This document shows positions 59,433 to 64,000 of a stretch of DNA of 64,000 bases, one piece after another. Source of the stretch: Selenomonas sp. GACV-9 (GTDB lineage Bacteria; Bacillota; Negativicutes; Selenomonadales; Selenomonadaceae). How positions within the stretch are numbered: position 1 is the first letter of the stretch; every line of letters starts with the position of its first letter. The stretch is from the NCBI GenBank assembly GCA_900116485.1, contig FPAX01000010.1, positions 18,824-82,823 on the forward strand. The letters are read 5' to 3'. A program made the position numbers and the translations under genes. The notes below the pieces were generated by a model. The model searched no databases. It was not told the DNA's origin and saw nothing but the letters and a program-made list of their open reading frames with translations.

Positions 59433-59870
59433 TTAAAATGGAATTTCTTCTTCAGGGATGGACGGGCCAAAGGAGCCTGCATCAGCCGGCTGCTGCGGAG
59501 CTGCCGGAGCAGGGGCGCCGAAGCCGCCTGCCTGCGGTGCCGAGCTTCTGGAATCCAGGAACTCGACCTCGTCAGCTATGATTTCCGTCACATAACGCTT
59601 CGAGCCATCCTGTGCGTCATAGCTTCTAACCTGTATGCGGCCTTCCACCGAGATACGGCGGCCCTTGACCAGATTGTTGCCACAAACCTCAGCAAGCTTG
59701 CGCCAGCACACGATAGGAATGAAATCCGCTGTCGGCTGACCGTTGTTCTCGTCCTTGCGGGCAAAACGGCGGTCAACAGCCAATGTGAATGTGCAGACAG
59801 CCACACCAGACTGCGTATAACGGACTTCAGGATCGCGAGTCAGACGTCCAATCAAAATTGCCTTATTCAT
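59433..59870 (-). CDS. ssb: Single-stranded DNA-binding protein
   Basis: A 145-aa SSB: OB-fold start [40 protein letters not shown], Gly/Ala/Pro/Gln-rich linker, and acidic tip PEEEIPF that recruits repair proteins. It lies between rpsF and rpsR, the standard order. Confidence 0.98.
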   Translation of the reverse strand: MNKAILIGRLTRDPEVRYTQSGVAVCTFTLAVDRRFARKDENNGQPTADFIPIVCWRKLAEVCGNNLVKGRRISVEGRIQVRSYDAQDGSKRYVTEIIADEVEFLDSRSSAPQAGGFGAPAPAAPQQPADAGSFGPSIPEEEIPF

Positions 59871-59912
59871 GGTAAATCCTCCCTGTCACCTTGCGGTGCA
59901 CTTCTATACGTC

Positions 59913-60203
59913 TTATGCTTCTTCGTCGGATCTAACGATCATGTGCTTCAGGATGTCGTCCGTAATCTTCATTACGCGCTCGCACTCAGCAACGCATGCC
60001 GGCTCAGCCGTAACGTAGAGCAGTTCATAGAAACCCTCAGCGCAGTCTTTGATCTCATAAGCAAGACGTTTCTTGCCCCAACGATCTTCTTTATCGATCG
60101 TACCACCATTCTCAGTGATGATCTTGGTGAACTTGTCGATGACAGCGTTCGTAGCTTCCTCTTCCATCGGCTTAACGATAAATATGACTTCGTACTTTCT
60201 CAC
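59913..60203 (-). CDS. rpsF: 30S ribosomal protein S6
   Basis: A 96-aa S6 starting MRKYEVIFIVKPMEEEATN with GKKRLAYEIKDCAEGFYELL. It starts at GTG after GGGAGGTGA. It binds S18 in the 30S platform; first gene of the operon. Confidence 0.97.
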   Translation of the reverse strand: MRKYEVIFIVKPMEEEATNAVIDKFTKIITENGGTIDKEDRWGKKRLAYEIKDCAEGFYELLYVTAEPACVAECERVMKITDDILKHMIVRSDEEA

Positions 60204-60229
60204 GAAATCACCTCCCTCTTTGGTCTTTG

Positions 60230-60249
60230 GCTCCTGCTCGAACAGGAGC
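60230..60249 (-). promoter_or_regulatory. rpsF leader hairpin
   Basis: GCTCCTG-CTCGAA-CAGGAGC (as written on the + strand) 27 bases before the rpsF start. Many bacteria have an S6:S18-binding leader here; I cannot see its CCG/GGA signature with certainty, so this is only a candidate. Confidence 0.35.
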
Positions 60250-60450
60250 AGAGGTTGAAACGAATCATTTCAACTCAAAACTTTATTTGTCTCACGACTA
60301 GAAAATTATACCATGCAAGGAGAGGGAAAGCAAGGATAATTTCACCGATTCGCCTTTATTTTCCTCCACAATTTACAGGAATTGCGTTTGATGATAGGAT
60401 TTATACTGAGAGACTTACATATATAGAAAGAAGTGAACCACTTGGATGGC

Positions 60451-61395
60451 ATGAACCTCCGCATCCTTTTCGTCTTTACTGACCTGCTGCTGCCGCTGCT
60501 TGCCGGCTGGTACCTGCATGAGCGCCAGCTGGTTTCCGATACGGCCATGAACAAGGTAATCCGTTTCAACGTAGTCTTCGTCTATACGGTGCTTTCACTG
60601 CTGAGTTTCTGGGTACTGCCGCTGTCCTGGGGCCTGCTGCTCGTGCCGGTCTTTGGCTTCCTGCTCGTTCTTTTGCCGGGCCTGCTGGGCTACCTGCTGT
60701 TTGCCCGGCGCATCGATAACCTGCTCGACCGTGGTGCCTACGTCGCCAGCGCCATGCTGGCCAATCTTGGCACCCTTGGCGGAGTCTGCGCCTTCATCCT
60801 CTACAATGAGGAAGGATTTGCCTATACACAGCTCATCGGCACCTGCCAGAATATCTTGCTGTGCCTTTTGATCTTCCCGCTGGCCCAGTATTATCATCTC
60901 AAGCACACCGCAGCCCGCCGCAAGACCAGCGGTCTTCAAAGCCTGCGCGCAATGTTCTTCTCCTTGAACCAGCTGAGCCTTGTCGGCATGATGGCCGGCT
61001 TTGCCCTCAATGCTGCTGGCATCGAGCGGCCAGAGGCCTTGGCACCACTCTTCCAAAGCCTTGTCCACATCGGTGCCTGGATTGCCATGCTGCCCGTAGG
61101 CTTCCTGATCGACTTCGATCAGGTACGTCATTACGCCCGCCAGACACGCAGCCTTGTGGCTCTGCGCTTTCTCTTCACTCCGCTGCTGTTCGTGGGCCTG
61201 ACCTGGCTCTTCGTAACCGATCCAGTCATCAGCGGCACACTGATCCTGCTGGCCTTCTGCCCCACTGCCATCAACGCCGTCCTCACATCGAAACTCTACG
61301 CGCTCAGTGTCGGCCTGGCCATTTCCTCCTTCGTCATAACCACAGCCGCCTTCCTGCTGGTGATTTTCCCCCTCCTGTTCTTCCTGCTCAAATAG
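60451..61395 (+). CDS. AEC-family transporter (auxin efflux carrier/malate permease-like)
   Basis: A 314-aa membrane protein with about ten helices in two sets of five. NKVIRFNVVFVYTVLSLLSF, AMLANLGTLGGVCAFILYNEEG (the NxGxxG motif) and GTLILLAFCPTAINAVLTSKLY are typical. Family members move organic acids such as malate; substrate unknown. The ATG at 60451 has a weak GGA; a GTG six codons upstream is equally possible. Confidence 0.88.
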   Translation: MNLRILFVFTDLLLPLLAGWYLHERQLVSDTAMNKVIRFNVVFVYTVLSLLSFWVLPLSWGLLLVPVFGFLLVLLPGLLGYLLFARRIDNLLDRGAYVASAMLANLGTLGGVCAFILYNEEGFAYTQLIGTCQNILLCLLIFPLAQYYHLKHTAARRKTSGLQSLRAMFFSLNQLSLVGMMAGFALNAAGIERPEALAPLFQSLVHIGAWIAMLPVGFLIDFDQVRHYARQTRSLVALRFLFTPLLFVGLTWLFVTDPVISGTLILLAFCPTAINAVLTSKLYALSVGLAISSFVITTAAFLLVIFPLLFFLLK

Positions 61396-61396
61396 A

Positions 61397-61430
61397 AAGA
61401 GCCCATTCCGGCCACCCGGAATGGGCTCTT
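61397..61430. terminator. Bidirectional terminator between the AEC and DedA genes
   Basis: A 15-bp perfect stem (AAGAGCCCATTCCGG and complement) with loop CCAC, between convergent genes. Confidence 0.85.
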
Positions 61431-61433
61431 CGT

Positions 61434-62069
61434 TTATTCTGCGTCCTCGCTGAGCGTCACGCGCTCACGGGCGTTTTTTTTTCGACGATGACGGATATAC
61501 ATGACGGCAATGATCACTGCACAGACACCGACGAAGACCAGGCTCGCCGTATGACCATAGCCCAGCATGACCTGCCAGCTCTTGCCGAGCATCATGCCTG
61601 CAGCCAGGATCAGCGCCGTCCAGGGCAGGGAACCAGCAAACGTCAGCACCAGGAACTTCTTCATATCCACATGGGCAAAGCCTGCCGGCAGCGAGATGAA
61701 GGTACGCACAACCGGCAGCATGCGGCTGAAGAACACAGCCTTGAGACCATATTTGTCGAACCAGTTCTGCGCAATATCCACGTGACTCTTCTTGACAAAG
61801 AAATAATGACCGTATTTATCGACAAAGGAACGTCCGCCCTTATGACCAACAGCGTAAGCAAAAATCGAGCCTGCCATACCTCCGACCATGCCAGCCGTCA
61901 AGGCGCCGGCAAATGTCATCTGGTCAGCAAAGATAAGGTAACCGGCGAATCCCAGGATCAGCTCACTGGGAATCGGAATGCAGGCATTCTCTGCCGCCAT
62001 CAGGATGGCAACTGCCACATAGCCCCAAGAAGCGATGAACTCCAAGAACAACGTCGAAAAATGTTCCAT
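61434..62069 (-). CDS. DedA-family membrane protein
   Basis: A 211-aa DedA (VTT-domain) protein. NACIPIPSELILGFAGYL and FFSRMLPVVRTFISLPAGF contain the family's conserved proton-site acidic residues and the R-x-x-P-x-x-R region; a basic tail follows (HRRKKNARERV). DedA proteins act in phospholipid or undecaprenyl-phosphate recycling and envelope homeostasis, which fits the surface-glycan genes in this window. Start ATG at 62069. Confidence 0.92.
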   Translation of the reverse strand: MEHFSTLFLEFIASWGYVAVAILMAAENACIPIPSELILGFAGYLIFADQMTFAGALTAGMVGGMAGSIFAYAVGHKGGRSFVDKYGHYFFVKKSHVDIAQNWFDKYGLKAVFFSRMLPVVRTFISLPAGFAHVDMKKFLVLTFAGSLPWTALILAAGMMLGKSWQVMLGYGHTASLVFVGVCAVIIAVMYIRHRRKKNARERVTLSEDAE

Positions 62070-62161
62070 TTCTATTGAATCTCCCTTTCTTTACATCAAA
62101 ATCCAATACTATCGCCTATTATACTGCATAAATCTGAAAAAGCAAGCTGTAAATCGCCTGC

Positions 62162-62725
62162 TTATAGCAAAGATTTTACCAGGCCAGCCACGCCAAAGAG
62201 CAGGAAGATTCCCGCCGACAGGAGCCGCATCTGACGGGCCGGTAGCCGGCGATGCAGCAATGCACCAGCAAGGATGCCAAGGCTGTCGGCCACCAGCATT
62301 CCCAGCAGGGCTCCCAAGAGCACCGCCAGCCAGGCTCCCTCATACTGTGCAGCCATGGTCATCGCCGCAAACTGCGTCTTGTCTCCCATCTCGCCGACAA
62401 TGAATGTCATGGCCACGGTCAGCAGTGGCCCAAAACGCGAATCATGGGCCTCCTCTTCCTCCTCATCATCGCCTCGCAGTGTCCAGACACCAAAGCCGAT
62501 GAATATAATCGACGCCAAGATTCCCATAAGACTGGCGGGAATGAACTCACCTGCCAGTGACCCCAGAGCCACGGCCAGCAAATGCACCACGAGGATTCCC
62601 AGCGACATCCCGGCAAAAACCTGCTTCCAATCGTATTTACCCGCAAAGGCCATGACGAGGAACTGCGTCTTGTCCCCCATCTCAGCGAGAAACACGACCA
62701 GGAACGAAGCCAACAATGCTTCCAT
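62162..62725 (-). CDS. TMEM165/GDT1-family (UPF0016) cation exporter, probable Mn(II)
   Basis: A 187-aa six-helix protein with two copies of the signature ExGDKTQ: FLAEMGDKTQFLVMAFAG and VGEMGDKTQFAAMTMAAQ. Bacterial members such as MneA export manganese; eukaryotic ones move Ca/Mn. The central loop is highly acidic (DDEEEEEAHD). The ATG at 62725 has AGGAG eight bases upstream; a near ATG two codons earlier is too close to the site. I see no yybP-ykoY riboswitch in the short space before it. Confidence 0.92.
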   Translation of the reverse strand: MEALLASFLVVFLAEMGDKTQFLVMAFAGKYDWKQVFAGMSLGILVVHLLAVALGSLAGEFIPASLMGILASIIFIGFGVWTLRGDDEEEEEAHDSRFGPLLTVAMTFIVGEMGDKTQFAAMTMAAQYEGAWLAVLLGALLGMLVADSLGILAGALLHRRLPARQMRLLSAGIFLLFGVAGLVKSLL

Positions 62726-62761
62726 AATCATCTCTCCTGATATTTACCTATAATACACAAA

Positions 62762-62791
62762 AAGACCCCGGTACTATGTACACAAGGTCTT
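62762..62791 (-). terminator. Terminator of the tRNA-Lys/Asp/Phe operon
   Basis: Leftward AAGACC...GGTCTT with inner GTAC pairs and a following TTTTTGTG, 11 bases past tRNA-Phe. Confidence 0.7.
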
Positions 62792-62801
62792 ATTTCCTAA
62801 G

Positions 62802-62877
62802 TGGTGCCTCCGAGCGGAATCGAACCACTGACACGGGGATTTTCAGTCCCCTGCTCTACCAACTGAGCTACAGAGGC
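62802..62877 (-). tRNA. tRNA-Phe (anticodon GAA)
   Basis: Complete 76-nt cloverleaf with encoded CCA; anticodon stem GGGGA/TCCCC, loop CTGAAAA. Last of three. Confidence 0.97.
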
Positions 62878-62880
62878 AAA

Positions 62881-62957
62881 TGGCGACCCGAAGGGGACTT
62901 GAACCCCTGACCTCCGCCGTGACAGGGCGGCATTCTAACCAACTAAACTACCGGGCC
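62881..62957 (-). tRNA. tRNA-Asp (anticodon GTC)
   Basis: 77-nt cloverleaf with encoded CCA; anticodon stem CCGCC/GGCGG, loop CTGTCAC. Only 3 bases from tRNA-Phe. Confidence 0.97.
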
Positions 62958-62984
62958 ATCTATCAAAAAATAGGAATTTACAAA

Positions 62985-63060
62985 TGGTGGCTCACCCGGG
63001 ATTCGAACCCGGGACACCCTGATTAAAAGTCAGGTGCTCTACCAACTGAGCTAGTGAACC
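62985..63060 (-). tRNA. tRNA-Lys (anticodon TTT)
   Basis: 76-nt cloverleaf with encoded CCA; anticodon stem CCTGA/TCAGG, loop CTTTTAA. First of the three in transcription order. Confidence 0.97.
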
Positions 63061-63177
63061 AGGTGAGCAGAATATCTCTAGCTAGGTATAAACTGAATCA
63101 ACTGATACGTCACTCACAGGACATAATTATACGGATAAACCTATCGCTTGTCAACATTAATTTTAAAAGAAAATAAA

Positions 63178-63200
63178 AAAGACGCCATTTCGGCGTCTTT
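63178..63200 (-). terminator. Terminator of the minimal chemoreceptor gene
   Basis: AAAGACGCC-ATTTC-GGCGTCTTT, followed leftward by TTTTATTTTC; 12 bases past the stop. Confidence 0.9.
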
Positions 63201-63212
63201 AAGGTACAAATC

Positions 63213-63746
63213 TTAGTTGAGGCTTTCCACGTATTTCTTGAGTTCCTCAGCCGCTCTCGTTACGCGGGAGAGGTTCGCCGTGATTTCCTCAGTCGAAGCA
63301 GCCTGCTCTTCACTGATAGAGCCAGTCGTCTCGATGGACTTGGAAATCCCCTCGACGGCCTTGTTCATCTCGTTAAGGGTGGATTGGATCTTCTCCGTAG
63401 CCTCACGGGACTGCTCAGCGAGCTTTCTGACTTCCTCAGCAACAACGGCAAAGCCACGGCCCTGCTCACCAGCACGTGCAGCCTCGATTGCTGCGTTGAG
63501 GCCCAGGAGATTCGTCTGGCCAGCAATGTTCGTGATGAAGTCGATGACCTTGATGGTATCGGCATTCTTCTCCTGCAGGAATTTAGCCTGCTCAACCGAC
63601 TCCTGACCAGCTTTTGCCAGGGCGCTGGCACTCTTCGCTACCTGCTCAACGGCCTCATAGACCGTCTGCGTCGACGTAGCAATCTCCTCAATCGATGACG
63701 TCAGCTTCGCGTTAATATCTTCTCTGCTCATGGTATCCTCTGCCAT
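63213..63746 (-). CDS. Minimal soluble methyl-accepting chemotaxis protein (signalling domain only)
   Basis: A 177-aa protein made almost only of the MCP signalling hairpin: coiled region [20 protein letters not shown], the tip [20 protein letters not shown], and a return helix with ERF-like [20 protein letters not shown]. There is no membrane helix, HAMP or sensor domain. It may integrate signals in mixed arrays or be a soluble adaptor. The upstream ribosome site is GGGGAGG; it has its own terminator and lies between an rRNA operon and tRNA genes on the same strand. Confidence 0.9.
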   Translation of the reverse strand: MAEDTMSREDINAKLTSSIEEIATSTQTVYEAVEQVAKSASALAKAGQESVEQAKFLQEKNADTIKVIDFITNIAGQTNLLGLNAAIEAARAGEQGRGFAVVAEEVRKLAEQSREATEKIQSTLNEMNKAVEGISKSIETTGSISEEQAASTEEITANLSRVTRAAEELKKYVESLN

Positions 63747-63872
63747 TTATATTCCTCCCCATTTCGATAACTAAAATTGGTATATTCCCAATGAAACCGC
63801 AACAATTTTTCCTTGCTTTATTCTTATTCCACATAAACCTGGAAAAACCTTCTAGTCGCAAAAAAAAATAAA

Positions 63873-63900
63873 AAAAGACATCCACAACGTGGATGCCTTT
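63873..63900 (-). terminator. Terminator of the rRNA operon
   Basis: CATCCAC-AAC-GTGGATG followed leftward by TCTTTTTTTA, 8 bases past the 5S end. Confidence 0.88.
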
Positions 63901-63905
63901 CGCTT

Positions 63906-64000
63906 AACTGGCAACTCCCTATCCTCCCAGTCCGTCTCCAGACAAGTACTTTCGGCGTATATGTGCTTAACTACTGTGTTCGGTATGGGAACAGGTGGAA
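63906..64000 (-). rRNA. 5S rRNA (partial, 5' end beyond window)
   Basis: Leftward CCCATACCGAACACAGTAG, TTAAGCACATATACGCCGA, AAGTACTTGTCTGGAGACGG and GGATAGGGAGTTGCCAG match the 5S core and 3' half. The exact 3' end is estimated. 16S and 23S are outside the window to the right. Confidence 0.93.

Noticed and set aside
62732..62801. yybP-ykoY manganese riboswitch before the Mn exporter gene
   Set aside because: The space is only about 70 bases and is taken up by the tRNA terminator; no matching loops.
1..64000. CRISPR arrays, insertion sequences, prophage or integrase genes
   Set aside because: No regularly spaced repeats, transposase or integrase motifs, or flanking target-site duplications were seen.

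Overview
The window looks like the chromosome of an anaerobic, motile, diderm Firmicute of the Negativicutes (a Selenomonas- or Mitsuokella-like member of the Selenomonadaceae). Firmicute signs are the secG-esterase-rnr-smpB order, rpsF-ssb-rpsR, a LevR-type PTS activator and strong GGAGG ribosome sites. An outer membrane is implied by an autotransporter ending in Phe, a Tad secretin, a phosphoethanolamine-transferase-like enzyme and an ArnC/NaxD/ArnT-like gene trio. A class III ribonucleotide reductase and orphan radical-SAM activase point to anaerobic life. The genus is an inference.

Layout. 1-4.5 kb: start of a mannose-family PTS operon with a sigma-54 promoter, its LevR-type activator and a small exported protein. 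4.6-17.1 kb: an eleven-gene Tad (Flp) pilus locus read leftward, headed by a membrane diguanylate cyclase. 17.4-24.4 kb: a Cache-HAMP-GGDEF protein, a copper ATPase fused to a CopZ-like domain, CstA and an HD-GYP protein. 24.5-29.2 kb: a TPR protein/MoxR/VWA trio, two identical tRNA-Thr genes and an unknown exported protein. 29.3-34.7 kb: CheB-like protein, chemoreceptor, amino acid permease, smpB. 34.7-40.1 kb: rnr, esterase, secG, pyruvate kinase. 40.4-44.9 kb: FliD-like protein with a sigma-28-type promoter, PilZ protein, and an autotransporter with a poly-C tract. 45-49.5 kb: nrdD with tandem NrdR boxes and a phosphoethanolamine-transferase-like enzyme. 50-57.5 kb: an envelope-glycan cluster under a DeoR regulator. 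57.5-64 kb: ClC channel, rpsF-ssb-rpsR, AEC transporter, DedA, Mn exporter, three tRNAs, a minimal chemoreceptor and the 3' end of an rRNA operon (5S).

Common threads. Cyclic-di-GMP genes (two GGDEF proteins, one HD-GYP, one PilZ) lie among surface-attachment and motility genes (Tad pilus, autotransporter, FliD-like protein, chemoreceptors). A second theme is outer-surface remodelling: GT2, ChbG/NaxD-type deacetylase, GT-C-like enzyme, two sulfatase-fold transferases and DedA.

Most notable observations: an 11-C tract in the autotransporter signal-peptide region whose gain or loss of one base stops translation; a CopZ-like domain fused in frame to CopA but preceded by its own perfect ribosome site; two CpaE-like ATPases with complementary Walker A defects; an NrdD that appears to stop just before the glycyl-radical motif, with no nrdG beside it; and an aminosugar-modification trio resembling FlmF2/NaxD/FlmK. 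I saw no CRISPR array, insertion sequence, prophage or integrase.
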